This document shows, piece after piece, positions 35,201-45,387 of a stretch of DNA of 64,000 nt. Position 1 is the stretch's first letter. Each line of letters opens with the position of its first letter. The stretch comes from Vitis vinifera (lineage: Eukaryota; Streptophyta; Magnoliopsida; Vitales; Vitaceae): assembly GCF_030704535.1 (NCBI RefSeq), contig NC_081813.1:6944501-7008500 (forward strand), written 5' to 3'. The notes beneath the pieces were generated by a model, which saw only the letters and a list, made by a program, of their open reading frames with translations, had not been told where the DNA came from and searched no databases. A program made the translations under genes and the position numbers.

Positions 35201-37960
35201 CTCTCAACATTTTGCATTAACAAAAATATAATTTAGAGAAGTTAATATTCTTAGCGAGAAAATGATTGGTTAGCGGCGTGTAACTAGAGTGTCTACTTTT
35301 CTCTTCTTGTACTTTCTTATATTTGATTACTTGTAGTCTTGTTTTTCTTTGATGGGAGGATTCCTCATCCTTCTAATTGATTGTACCTTCTTTTTATCAA
35401 TATATTCCTTTGTCGTTTCCTATCAAAAAAAAAAAAAAAATATTCTTAGCGAGGAAATTTCTCTATCTCCACCTTTATTCCCTCCCAGAATATCACCTCT
35501 TCATATTCTTCCTATCATCCCATCCCCTTAACTTTGACATTGTCGTCAATGTTAGAAATCAAGAACAACTTTTTCGGTTTGTAGCAATGCCCCTTAATCC
35601 TCTTTTTAAGATGACTATATGTTTGGGTTGATCTAGCAGAAGTTTGTTGGTTTCCTTGTCATATAACGGTACACCTTTCTTCCTGTAGTTGAGCCAAGTC
35701 AAATACCTATGGGAATCCTCAGTTTGAAACATTGGTGAGTCATGAAAGGATGTGATTTTGACTTGCTGCAATGGAGTTTGATGAGAATAGAAGAATACCT
35801 TTGCATGATAATGTCTTTGTGATGGATCTTCTCCATTAAATTGAGGAAGCTCCATCCTTATGGTTTGAGAAATAATTGTTGGATTAAATTCTCTATCCCT
35901 TGGATTGGAGCTGTGTTTGTTTCTCAAAATCAAATCCAAGGATTGAGCCTCCTTGGTCTCTCTTCGCATTTGCTCCACACTTTTAAGGATATGATTACTC
36001 TTGGAGTTAAGAGCAGAGAGCATCTTCTTCATGTCATATAGTTATTGTTCTGTTTGCTCATGGAAATATTTGAACTTTCTTCCATAGTGTTGAAGGACTG
36101 TTAATGCTCTATTACACTTTAAGGACAAAGTGAATGAAAGTTAAATTCAATAAAAATGTTATTTAGAAAACTAGAGATTGAAAAGAAGTTGAATAAGATG
36201 TTGTTTAAGCTCAATGAGGAGATTCTCCCTCCTCCACTTTAATTCCAATCACTTACTCCCATTCTTCTCTGCAACACCCAAATAACCATTTCTATCAGGA
36301 AAATAGCTCTTATTGTTTCTTACCAAAGACATGTGTTTTTCAATAGGAAAGATTTTCTCTAATTTGATGTTTTCCACCTCTATTGCCCACTCCATTTGCA
36401 GTGGTACCCTTGATTTGTGGTGACTCCGATCGATGATTAGACTGGGAAGACGATTATAAGATGTCAGAACAGCAGGAGCCTTATCCTGAAATGGCTGGCC
36501 CATTGTCCAGAAATCTCTTCGGAAAATGCTTTTCTAATGCAAATTCCATGTCCTTTCTTCTTCTTTTTTTTTTTTTTAAAAAATAAGTTTAATTCCAAAA
36601 AATAATTCCCATGTCCATTATTGGACAGAACTTTCATTCTGTTTTTCTTAATATGATTCTATACTACAAAAATTTTGAAAATCAGAACATTAAAAATTTA
36701 AGCAACACGTGGGTTATGCACCTAATATTTTAAAGAACATGTGGGTTCTATGTTGAATTGTTTGGATTAAAATTTTGATTGTGCAGATGTTCAGGTTGCA
36801 AGGAATGCGAAAGTAGCAGAACTCAAACAAGCAATAGAGGAAGTTTTTAGTTTGTCAACAAATGAAGATGAAGAAAACATTTCATGGTATGATCATATTT
36901 GATTAACGCAATTTGGGGTTACAAATAACTTCTCCCTTTTAATTCATAAAAGAACTTATACAACATAAGGCCAAGTACTATCTCTTTTATCCTCAGGTTA
37001 AACAAGGTAGTTTGAATTGCCCAGCTTTGTGCAGTAGACCACTTTAGAAGCATATCTTAAATGATTACAATTCTAGAATATATATATATAGATATAGATA
37101 TCGATGATATTTGCTTTATATTTTTTTGTATGGGTTGATCTCCTAGGTTAAATTGAATTAATATGCTTCATAATTTCTTGATGTGCAGTAGAGGGGTTCC
37201 TCATGTTTCTGAACTTGAACAAATTGCTATTTTATAACCAAAAGAAAAAAAAAAAGATTTTCTTGGTTAAATTTTTGTCTTTTCCTACATGTAAATCTGA
37301 TATACGTGCAGGTCACATGTGTGGGGGCATTTCTGCTTATGCTATGAAGGACAGAAGCTAGTGAATGATAAGGCACATATTCGAGATGTTGGGATTCAGG
37401 ATGGTGATCAGGTTAGTGCTACTTTTTATTCTCATATGAAGTGGAACCCAATAAGAATTTAATATCTAGCACAGTCCATTGCTTTTGATATTTACAAACT
37501 GAGGGTTACATTTTCATGCTGGGCTTATGAAGAGTAGATATACTTTTCTGGATGGTTATGTATTTGCATATTTGAAGCTGTCATTGAACTGATTCTCTTT
37601 TGCTTGACTAAATTTGTGGCATCAAATATCGATGTATTTTCTGTAAGAATCGCATGTGAAAGTTTCAAAATGAATTTTGACCCCTGATTATGTCGGGAAT
37701 CTTCTGACTGTAGCTCCTTAGCAACATAACTGGTTATATTGGTTTTGCCTTTCAACATGTTTATTAGGTTCAGTTTAGATCATCCTAAGGAATTTAGATC
37801 AAATATTCATTTGAAATGTTTGGCGAAAGTAGGTGCTAAATGTGATGTACAGTAACTACCATCCTGCATTATCTTTTGTTTTTCTAATTTGTTAGAATTT
37901 TCATTAAAAAAATATAGATAAAGTACCCCCTTAAGGGAAAAAAACATGATCTTCAGGCTG

Positions 37961-38028
<68 letters not shown>

Positions 38029-38374
38029 GCATTTCACAACAAATGCTAGTTACTCAACCAACAATTTAATAAACCCTTAGAAAGTATCCTAGATGGATGT
38101 TACAATGTCAGTGATTGAAGTTCTTTAATAATTTTTGCCAAAGTGAATTGACATCATGCTGCAGGCCCCCTTTTTTTGGGCATTATTCTCAGATGTGGTT
38201 GCTACTCCTGTAACCCTGTTGTGGTACCACTAGCCAAGGTGGTGGCATCATCATTTTTTGGACCAATAATTAGAATATGGCATGAGGTAGATAAAAATTT
38301 GTGGTAATTCTTTTATCTTTTGTGGTTAAGGAGAGAATCTCACACACAGACACCCCAACCCCCAACACACCCAA

Positions 38375-38418
<44 letters not shown>

Positions 38419-39865
38419 CCAAACATCCACACTCACTTCCCTCTTTTTTTACTTTTGAGATTCTGCATTAATCTTTTGAATGGTTGAGCCTTTCTTTAGA
38501 CTTGTGAATCTTCTGCTTTTATGACATAACTTGTAGGACATGTTTGTAATGCTGGAATAAGAAATGAGAATGAAAAATCCTTGTATTGCCTATTCATTAT
38601 CGCGTTTAAATTACTTATTAGAAACAGGAGTAGATTCAGATTTCATTTTAATGGGAACCAAAAGTCATAGTTGTTAGGGTTTTGATTTCTCTTTCACATG
38701 GTTTTATAATTTACCTCCATTTCCATTTCTATTCCCTTCTTATTCCTGGGTACCAATGGATCCTTAATGTTTTATCACAAAAGAGAAAAATTGCCTTTTC
38801 CCAATCTTCTATGTTTTGGGATGTGATCACATTCCTGAATCTGTATTAGTGTTCTCTTCTTTCTGTTCCCTAGTCCTATTTAGGGGTGTTAACATTATAT
38901 TCTTGTATTTTATTGGATTTGAGTTGCTCCTAGCAACCTTCTAATACATTTTCTTGCTTGGGATGGTGCAGCTTCAATTTATTCAGCATATAACAACCGA
39001 CCGTAATTCTAAGAAGAAACAACCTAAAAAAGAGAGTGTTGCCTGCAGACAGTCCCAGATGTAAGAAATTTCTTTGTTTGTCTTCTTTGTCATTACAATA
39101 TATATGTACACAGGCATGCACATGTACACACAATAAACTCTGCTGCTTGATACTGTTTTATGAATTGTGGCATTCACTCATTGTCTAAAATAGTTGGCCA
39201 TCTCAAGTAGGCCTTAAGAGATTTTGATCTGGGTATATTTGAGATGGGATCTTTGTTCTGGCACCATGCTAAATCACAAAGCAGATGGGTTCTTTGTGAG
39301 ACTAGACAAAGGATGTTGTTCACTACATGACCGGTGGCAAAGAAAAGTACATCTTGTGCATCATTTGGATGACACAAGTCATAACACCATACACAAATTT
39401 TAACTTCAAACATTCCATGAGGTCCAACTCCTGCTCTTCATCTCCCCTTTTCGGACCGAAATTCAGGATGCAACATGGTTTTGAGAGGTGGAATGATCCC
39501 ACTGAACCCTTCACAACCTGTATTGTGTGATGACCGAACCCCATGGATTTTTCTTTTGTAGCATAGTATCCTGAAATCATTATATACGTTTCTGAAACTA
39601 TAATCCTGAGAAATGGAACTAATACCATTATAATAAAAGGTTGTTTGCAGGATCAAGGCAGCGTGATGGTGATGGAACAGAAGACGAGGAGGAAATTCCC
39701 ATGCCAGAGTTTAAGCTTGCACACTTCTTGAAAGGGTGGCTCCCATACTCCCGTGCACGGAGTATGGGAAGAAGAGGTTCTGAAGGTAGGATCTGTTCTT
39801 CAAGATTTGGTGGGCGTTGCCTAGGAGTGAGATGCAGACCGGGAATCATACGTCTTGGAGCATGA
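32212..39865 (+). CDS. U11/U12 snRNP 25-kDa-like ubiquitin-fold protein (five coding exons)
   Basis: Proposed coding exons are 32212-32395, 36787-36886, 37312-37411, 38972-39060 and 39658-39865; the joined length is 681 nt, 226 residues plus stop. All introns have GT and AG ends and phases agree. The centre reads KLSILKLDGTSFDVQVARNA, then VAELKQAIEEVF, ENISWSHVWGHFCLCYEGQK and VGIQDGDQLQFI: the ubiquitin-like domain of the minor-spliceosome U11/U12-25K family (and Arabidopsis At5g25340-type relatives). The Gly-rich N-terminus and Lys-rich tail follow the family. The C-terminal exon contains an acidic stretch and MPEFKLAHFLKGW. Function in minor-intron recognition is inferred from the family; plant paralogues exist, so it may not be the snRNP subunit itself. 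The last acceptor is uncertain (see findings). Confidence 0.82.
33180..34080 (-). pseudogene. copia protease/pre-integrase fragment in intron 1
   Basis: Minus-strand translation from about 34050 leftward gives NPSWYFNS (decayed protease active-site region), LSIEFDYNGLDKLTMGNGHV, then (about 33790-33600) NNVYVEFHK-like and GLYHL-like blocks, and near 33270 a match to the start of the integrase region. Stops and indels are numerous. It belongs with the primer-binding-site-like sequence at 34978-34992. Confidence 0.6.
34090..34965 (+). pseudogene. copia gag fragment in intron 1, opposite orientation
   Basis: The + frames read HILPILIGYGIDGF, VVGQIVGCNTSQLVWEALE, SKARIL-like, QTTKKDSLSIVDYIGKIK, IANNLVASEATLTDKDPV and EYDLVVVTYNT: a UBN2-type copia gag. 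A decayed Arg/Asn/Gly-rich tail with a zinc-knuckle-like ICGYGRN follows. Several stops interrupt it. Its strand is opposite to the protease fragment on its left. Confidence 0.65.
34975..35240 (-). mobile_element. Candidate copia 5' LTR and primer-binding site
   Basis: GCGCTTTGATACCATTA (34976-34992) reads on the minus strand as TGGTATCAAAGC, a Met-tRNA primer site. The sequence to its right (ATTGGATTCAAAG onward) is therefore probably the 5' LTR of a minus-strand element. No second LTR was found to the left. Confidence 0.45.
35246..35458 (+). mobile_element. 5'-truncated LINE-type retroposon with poly(A) and target duplication
   Basis: TATTCTTAGCGAGAAAAT (35246-35263) is repeated as TATTCTTAGCGAGGAAAT (35441-35458), 17 of 18 bases identical. 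Between them lie about 160 bp ending in a 16-base A run (35425-35440). A long target duplication plus 3' poly(A) and a short body is the signature of LINE-mediated target-primed insertion. The body (TTTCTTTGATGGGAGG...CTTTGTCGTTTCC) looks like a LINE 3' UTR. Confidence 0.85.
35559..36080 (-). pseudogene. Ty3/gypsy gag fragment in intron 1
   Basis: A 157-codon minus frame contains RMELPQFNGEDPSQRHYHAK and then VFFYSHQTPLQQVKITSFH, matching the N-terminal gag of Ty3/gypsy elements (the L-P-x-F-x-G-E-D-P motif). The frame then drifts into unrelated sequence. No LTRs were identified. Confidence 0.6.
37965..38024. repeat. (TA)n microsatellite in intron 3 of the U11/U12-25K-like gene
   Basis: About 60 bp of TA dinucleotide. 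Confidence 0.95.
38378..38416. repeat. (TC)n microsatellite in intron 3
   Basis: A perfect TC run of about 38 bp, preceded by CA-rich sequence. Confidence 0.95.
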
Positions 39866-39999
39866 GTAGGATCCGACCAACAGAAAAAAATAAATATTAG
39901 CAGTGGCATATCTTACGTAATATGCCTGTCGAAGCCAGGTTTCTCTTGAGCTTAAAGTGTTCCACGTGCAACTGTAGGTTTAGTTTTTCCCCTGAGGAA

Positions 40000-41152
40000 A
40001 TTTTGGTTGCCATGGGCATATGAGAATTTGATGTTAAGTTTTAGGTTTTTCTCCCCAACTTCTGGCAATTAAAAATATTAAAAATATCTTACAAGCTTTT
40101 CCACTGTATATAATAAGTCTGCAAAATTTAGTAAAAGAGAGACTGTTTTTTATATTTAAATTTTCAAATAAAATTTTGTTATTGAAGATAGGAACGACAA
40201 TGGCCTAAAATAATTTTCATCCCGTCTAAGTACAAAGGTTAAATGGGGTGGTCAATTGATCTCATCTTTAAAAAGTTATTTAAAAAGAAAAACTTTTTTC
40301 TAAAAATTAATTTTAAATTTTTAGTTACAATAAAAATAAACATATTTTATAAATAATTAAAATATTATAATTTTTTATAAATTTATTTTATTAAAAAGTA
40401 ATGTTTTCTTACTTTATATGTATTAAAAATTTTAAAAATAATTTTTTTTATTAAATTACCCTTAAAAATTAATTTTATATATAATTAAGACGAAAAATGT
40501 AAATACCCTAATCAATTCCAAAACCCGTCACTCTCGTTAATTTTAATTCCTAACTCGTCTAATTATTAATGAAGTTGAATCCATCCGGAATTCAATACAT
40601 TGCAAATTTAGGATCTTTCATTCCTTTTAATCATTTAGTTTTCATCTGTATCACATCTTTCATCCTTTTAATCCATTATTCCAATAATGATAAAATTCAG
40701 ATTCTTTCCAATTTTTTATTTACTATTTTATTTGTTCTTTTTTAATTTCAACATTTTTACCCCTTGGTTTTGCTCGGCGAAACCCCCACCACCAAACCCA
40801 AGACCCAACAGTCGCTGACTCTAAAGCCCCCTCCGCCGCTGGGGCCACCACTGCCAAAATGATAGACGGTGGTGTTTATTACTGCGCATAGAAAGCGACC
40901 ACCAGCCTCCATGATTCAGAATTAATTGGGACAAACATTTTATGGGTTGGGATTCTCGCTGATTTCAGAATTGTTTCTATGGTTTTTTTTTAATTGCTAA
41001 TTGAGTAGACCTCTCCTTCAATTCGCTTCTTCCAAGAACAATAAGTGGAAGCCAGAGTAAATGTCAAAGAAAAAGAAAGGGAGACAGCTCGAAATACAAA
41101 CTGAGAATAAAAATTAAGCTGTTGGGGCTCGCTTCAGTTGTTAGGTCTAGCA
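40000..41152 (+). promoter_or_regulatory. Intergenic region and 5' side of the PPR gene
   Basis: AT-rich sequence with no gene to about 40750, then a less AT-rich stretch leading into the PPR start. No obvious TATA box; PPR genes commonly lack strong promoter signals. Confidence 0.35.
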
Positions 41153-43264
41153 ATGCCTACTTTGAGACTGCTAGCACCCACTCACAAGCCATTTCTATTG
41201 AAATCAAGTACAGTGGGGCACCCTCTTGAGCACACCATTCAACTCTTAAAAGTATCAGCTGATACCAAGAACTTAAAGTTTGGTAAAATGATCCATGCCC
41301 ATTTGATCATAACCAATCAGGCCACCAAAGACAACATAGTTCAAGTCAACTCTCTCATCAATCTTTATGCAAAATGTGATCAAATTATGGTCGCCCGCAT
41401 ACTATTTGACGGAATGCGCAAGCGAAATGTAGTCTCTTGGGGTGCTTTGATGGCAGGATATTTCCATAATGGGCTTGTGTTGGAGGTTCTTAGATTGTTT
41501 AAGACTATGATTTCAGTGGATTATATGCGTCCGAATGAGTATATATTTGCTACTATTATTTCTTCTTGTTCTGATAGTGGACAGGTAGTAGAGGGTTGGC
41601 AGTGTCATGGGTATGCTTTGAAATCTGGATTGGTGTTTCATCAGTATGTAAAGAATGCACTTATTTGTATGTACTCAAGGCGGTCAGATGTGAAAGGGGC
41701 TATGAGTGTTTGGTATGAAGTGCCTGGATTGGATGTTTTTTCCTATAATATAATTATAAATGGACTTTTGGAAAATGGGTATCCAAGTGAGGCATTGGAA
41801 GTTTTGGATAGGATGGTGGATGAGTGCATTGTGTGGGACAATGTCACTTATGTTACTGCTTTTGGCCTCTGCTCTCATCTTAAAGATCTGAGATTGGGCT
41901 TGCAGGTTCACTGCCGAATGTTCAGGACAGGGGCTGAGTATGATAGCTTTGTTAGCAGTGCAATCATAGATATGTATGGAAAATGCGGTAACATCTTGAA
42001 TGCAAGGAAAGTTTTCAATAGGCTGCAAACTAAGAATGTGGTCTCATGGACGGCAATCTTGGCTGCTTACTCTCAAAATGGGTGCTTTGAGGAAGCATTG
42101 AATTTCTTTCCAGAAATGGAAGTTGACGGTCTGCTGCCTAATGAGTATACTTTTGCTGTATTGCTGAACTCCTGTGCAGGTATATCTGCACTGGGACATG
42201 GGAAGCTATTACATACACGTATCAAGAAGTCAGGTTTTGAGGACCATATTATTGTCGGAAATGCTTTGATTAATATGTATTCAAAGAGTGGCAGCATTGA
42301 AGCTGCACATAAAGTGTTCTTGGAGATGATATGTCGAGACTCAATCACTTGGAGTGCAATGATATGTGGACTATCCCATCATGGGCTTGGTAGAGAAGCT
42401 CTAGTTGTGTTTCAAGAAATGTTAGCTGCCAAAGAGTGTCCTCATTATGTAACTTTTGTTGGGGTTCTTTCTGCTTGTGCCCATTTGGGTTCAGTGCAGG
42501 AAGGTTTCTACTATTTGAATCAGTTAATGAAACAGACAGGCATTGAACCTGGGGTGGAGCACTATACTTGTATTGTTGGGCTTCTGTGTAAGGCTGGACG
42601 ACTTGATGAAGCTGAAAATTTTATGAAGTCTACACCAGTTAAATGGGATGTTGTTGCTTGGCGAACTTTGCTCAGTGCTTGTCATGTCCATCAGAATTAT
42701 GGTCTGGGGAAGAAGGTGGCTGAATTAGTCTTACAGATGGATCCTGGTGATGTGGGAACATATATCCTGTTATCTAACATGTATGCCAAGGCAAAGAGAT
42801 GGGATGGGGTTGTGAAGATTCGAAAATTAATGAGAGAAAGGAATGTCAAGAAGGAACCTGGGGCAAGCTGGATAGAGATAAGAAATAGCATCCATGTCTT
42901 TGTTTCAGAAGGCAAGACGCACCCAGAGTCGAATCAGATTTATGAGAAGGTTCAGGAATTATTAACTATGATAAGACCAATGGGGTATGTGCCAGATATT
43001 GCTGCAGTATTCCATGATGTTGAAGATGAACAAAAACGAGAGTATGTTAGTTATCACAGTGAGAAGCTGGCAATAGCATATGGCCTTATGAAAACACCTT
43101 CCGGAGCACCTATCCGTGTCATTAAGAACCTTAGGATGTGTGTTGATTGTCATTCTGCTGTGAAACTCATCTCGAAGGTCACAAACAGGATGATAATTGT
43201 TCGAGATGCTAACCGTTTCCATTGTTTTGGGGATGGAGGTTGTTCCTGTGCAGATTACTGGTGA
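41153..43264 (+). CDS. EMB2744: PPR protein, PLS class with E, E+ and DYW domains (EMB2744-like)
   Basis: A single uninterrupted 703-codon frame starts at ATG 41153; upstream in-frame codons do not offer an earlier ATG. PLS-type repeats include VNSLINLYAKCDQ, NVVSWGALMAGYFHNG, SSAIIDMYGKCGN, VGNALINMYSKSGS and ITWSAMICGLSHHGLGREAL. They are followed by the E/E+ region (YILLSNMYAKAKRWDGV, KKEPGASWIEI) and a DYW domain from about residue 609: the PG box GYVPDIA, the zinc and catalytic signature HSEKLA...CVDCH, and the terminal DYW. From memory it is closest to Arabidopsis At5g39680 (EMB2744), including LIITNQ and CIVGLL. DYW PPR proteins perform C-to-U RNA editing in plastids or mitochondria; the target site is unknown. 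The near-terminal RFHCF replaces the usual FHHF. Confidence 0.92.
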   Translation: MPTLRLLAPTHKPFLLKSSTVGHPLEHTIQLLKVSADTKNLKFGKMIHAHLIITNQATKDNIVQVNSLINLYAKCDQIMVARILFDGMRKRNVVSWGALMAGYFHNGLVLEVLRLFKTMISVDYMRPNEYIFATIISSCSDSGQVVEGWQCHGYALKSGLVFHQYVKNALICMYSRRSDVKGAMSVWYEVPGLDVFSYNIIINGLLENGYPSEALEVLDRMVDECIVWDNVTYVTAFGLCSHLKDLRLGLQVHCRMFRTGAEYDSFVSSAIIDMYGKCGNILNARKVFNRLQTKNVVSWTAILAAYSQNGCFEEALNFFPEMEVDGLLPNEYTFAVLLNSCAGISALGHGKLLHTRIKKSGFEDHIIVGNALINMYSKSGSIEAAHKVFLEMICRDSITWSAMICGLSHHGLGREALVVFQEMLAAKECPHYVTFVGVLSACAHLGSVQEGFYYLNQLMKQTGIEPGVEHYTCIVGLLCKAGRLDEAENFMKSTPVKWDVVAWRTLLSACHVHQNYGLGKKVAELVLQMDPGDVGTYILLSNMYAKAKRWDGVVKIRKLMRERNVKKEPGASWIEIRNSIHVFVSEGKTHPESNQIYEKVQELLTMIRPMGYVPDIAAVFHDVEDEQKREYVSYHSEKLAIAYGLMKTPSGAPIRVIKNLRMCVDCHSAVKLISKVTNRMIIVRDANRFHCFGDGGCSCADYW

Positions 43265-43900
43265 TGAAATTGCATTGCTTTTGCAGCTCAAAGGTTGAAG
43301 GGGGCCATCATGTTGCAGACTGTCGGATGAAGTATGTTGCTGAAGTGCTAAGAATGCAGCATTGTCATTTTAGAACCATTTCACATGTGATGCACTGTGT
43401 TGCATTAATTTTTAAATTGTGATCTTGTCTGAAAGCTAATTTTTAGTCAACAGTTGATAAAGTCAAATGATCAATTATGGAGATGGCTTGAAGATGATGA
43501 TGCTCTGGAGCGTCCTCTTAGCAGAGAGTATGTATGATGAGTCTAAAATCTGGGAATGTCATCCCCCTCATATTTTCTAGTCATGTATATCTGGTACATT
43601 GCACATGTTATGTTCACATCAATCCTTTTATTTTGTAGGTGGTTCCTTTTGCCATAAGGAGTGGCTGGTGTACAATCCACTTGTTTAAGGATGAGAACAA
43701 ACCCTGCATAAAATTGGGTATGCCTTTGAATCTTTGATTGTAAATTCGAATTTTATCTTTCAATTAATTGAGATAATGCTTCCAAATTTCCAATTATGTG
43801 AGCTTAGCAATCTAACTTAAGTGAACTTAAATATATTCCCATTTTGTTGAAGTAGGCTCTATTTCATAGTTAGCAAAAGAGAAAATCCTTAAAATACACC
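43265..43900 (+). other. 3' UTR and downstream flank of the PPR gene
   Basis: Sequence remains moderately GC-balanced to about 43730, with donor- and acceptor-like sites (for example TTTTGTAG before GTGGTTCC near 43640). An alternatively spliced 3' UTR is possible; no further coding region is convincing. Confidence 0.35.
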
Positions 43901-44146
43901 AACAGAGTCGCACACACATTAAGTATTTGAAAATTCTGGGTCCAAGTAAAACTTCTGCTTCATTAATAGTTTTTGAGAAGAATAGAGACAAAGTGAGATA
44001 GCAGTCCTAGACATCAGAAATAACAGCTCTCCACTTCTAGTCCATTCCTCTTATGTTTCTGTTGTATGCTTTCTTCAATTTTAAAATAAAATGAATCATA
44101 AAGAAGCAATGCTGAACATCACAACTCACCAATATCATTGCTTCCA

Positions 44147-44358
44147 CTACTTGTAGCTGGGAATAGGAACACGACCTGATTCTATATGCTTGAGAACCCA
44201 AATAAGGATCTCATACTGTTGCTTCACCTCCTCAGTAGATTTGCCACCCACAGCCTTGGCTAAACTTTGCCAAGGGTCCCGGTGTCCCTGTCAAACAGTT
44301 TTTTTTGGTTTGGAGCCCATGAGCCAGAGCTCGACTCCTTGAGAGAGCTTGATGCTAT
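44147..44358 (-). pseudogene. RADIALIS-like single-MYB (SANT) pseudogene
   Basis: On the minus strand, codons from 44358 read as a normal RADIALIS-like N-terminus (ASSSLKESSSGSWAPNQKKLF), except that the start codon is ATA. A short stretch of the helix is missing and the frame shifts. The rest continues as DPWQSLAKAVGGKS, EEVKQQYEILIWVLKHIESG and RVPIPSYK to a TAG at 44147-44149. RADIALIS-like proteins are ~80-100-residue MYB-related factors. The lost ATG, deletion and frameshift make this copy non-functional as read. It may be a dead tandem or retro-copied paralogue. Confidence 0.85.
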
Positions 44359-44408
44359 CCCACACAGAATATGGCAGGCTACAGGGACTGGTGGGGTTTT
44401 CTATTTTT

Positions 44409-44446
44409 GGATCAGATTCAGAATATTTAATATCTGAATCTGGTCC
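44409..44446. repeat. Near-perfect 38-bp palindrome
   Basis: GGATCAGATTCAGA and TCTGAATCTGGTCC form a 14-bp stem with one G-T, separated by an AT-rich loop. Neighbouring sequence is also partly duplicated (TCTATTTTTGGATCAGATT near 44400; CCTATTTTTGGATCAAATT near 44480). Confidence 0.75.
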
Positions 44447-44903
44447 ATTGTCATATGGTGCCAAGGGGCTGGAGGGGTTTCCTATTTTTGGATCAAATTG
44501 AATGATAAGTCCATTTATTGAGAATCCTAGTTTTCCCCACAGAATTGTGTTGCTCTATAATCATCTACAATATAGTGCCTTTGCTCCATTCTTTTTCCCC
44601 TCATGTAAAGAAGTTTTGGCTTATTATTCTGATGCAGGATTGTGTTCCATACAGATTTTTCTGGTATATCATAAGCCATACCTTCACCCAAGGTGATTCA
44701 GCAAGTTATCTTGTTCACTTTACTTTTATTGACCAGGAGGAAACCCACTTCTCTACTTTTGGTTTTCAGGGTGAAGTAACCATATTTTTCTTATCTCAGG
44801 TTTCCAAAGATGAACATGGAACGGTTGATGAGTAAGTAATAAAGAACAAAATAAACTTTATGTTGTTTGATTTTTCATGAAGTGCATTTCCTATTAGATT
44901 TCA

Positions 44904-45200
44904 GCCTCATTTGGAATAGCTTCTTGTTTTAGGCTTTGAGTGGAAGCTAAAGCCGAAGCCAAAGACAATTTTTAAGGGACAATATTGATATTGTAAAAGG
45001 TATATTAAACATGAAATAACTAATTATATAAGCTAAAATAAAGTTTCTACAAGAAGTAACATTTTTTTCTGGCTTTCATATTAAGCTCATTTTTAAGTCA
45101 TAAGTTCTTTAAACAAAATTAATCAATTGGATATAAAAGCTCTTATTGAGCTTAAAAAAGGAGTTTTAGCTTCTCAAAAATCAAACTAAACATGACCTTA
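44904..45200. mobile_element. Candidate MITE
   Basis: GCCTCATTTGGAATAGCTTC at the left and GAAGCTAAAA-type sequence ending AACTAAACATGACC at the right are imperfect inverted repeats around an AT-rich core. No target duplication was resolved. Confidence 0.35.
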
Positions 45201-45387
45201 CTTTATTAAACATGCAGGAACAAAGGTAGGCGGCTTGAGTTGTGTCCAAACTTTCTTATTGATTCCATCCATTTGATTTTGGTTATGAATCTTATGATAA
45301 GGTGGGTGATACATTTAGATTTTTATTTTTTATATGCCTAATAAGTTCCCTCCTTTTTGTGTTTTTAATTAAAAAACTTGAAATATC

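Noticed and set aside
39327..39656. Overlapping minus-strand frames of 72-101 codons
   Set aside because: They lie in intron 4 of the U11/U12-25K-like gene, with no homology that I recognise and no consistent splice pattern.
41138..41152. Longer N-terminus for the PPR protein from a TTG at 41138
   Set aside because: No ATG; nuclear plant genes rarely start at TTG, and ATG 41153 gives a normal organelle-targeted N-terminus.
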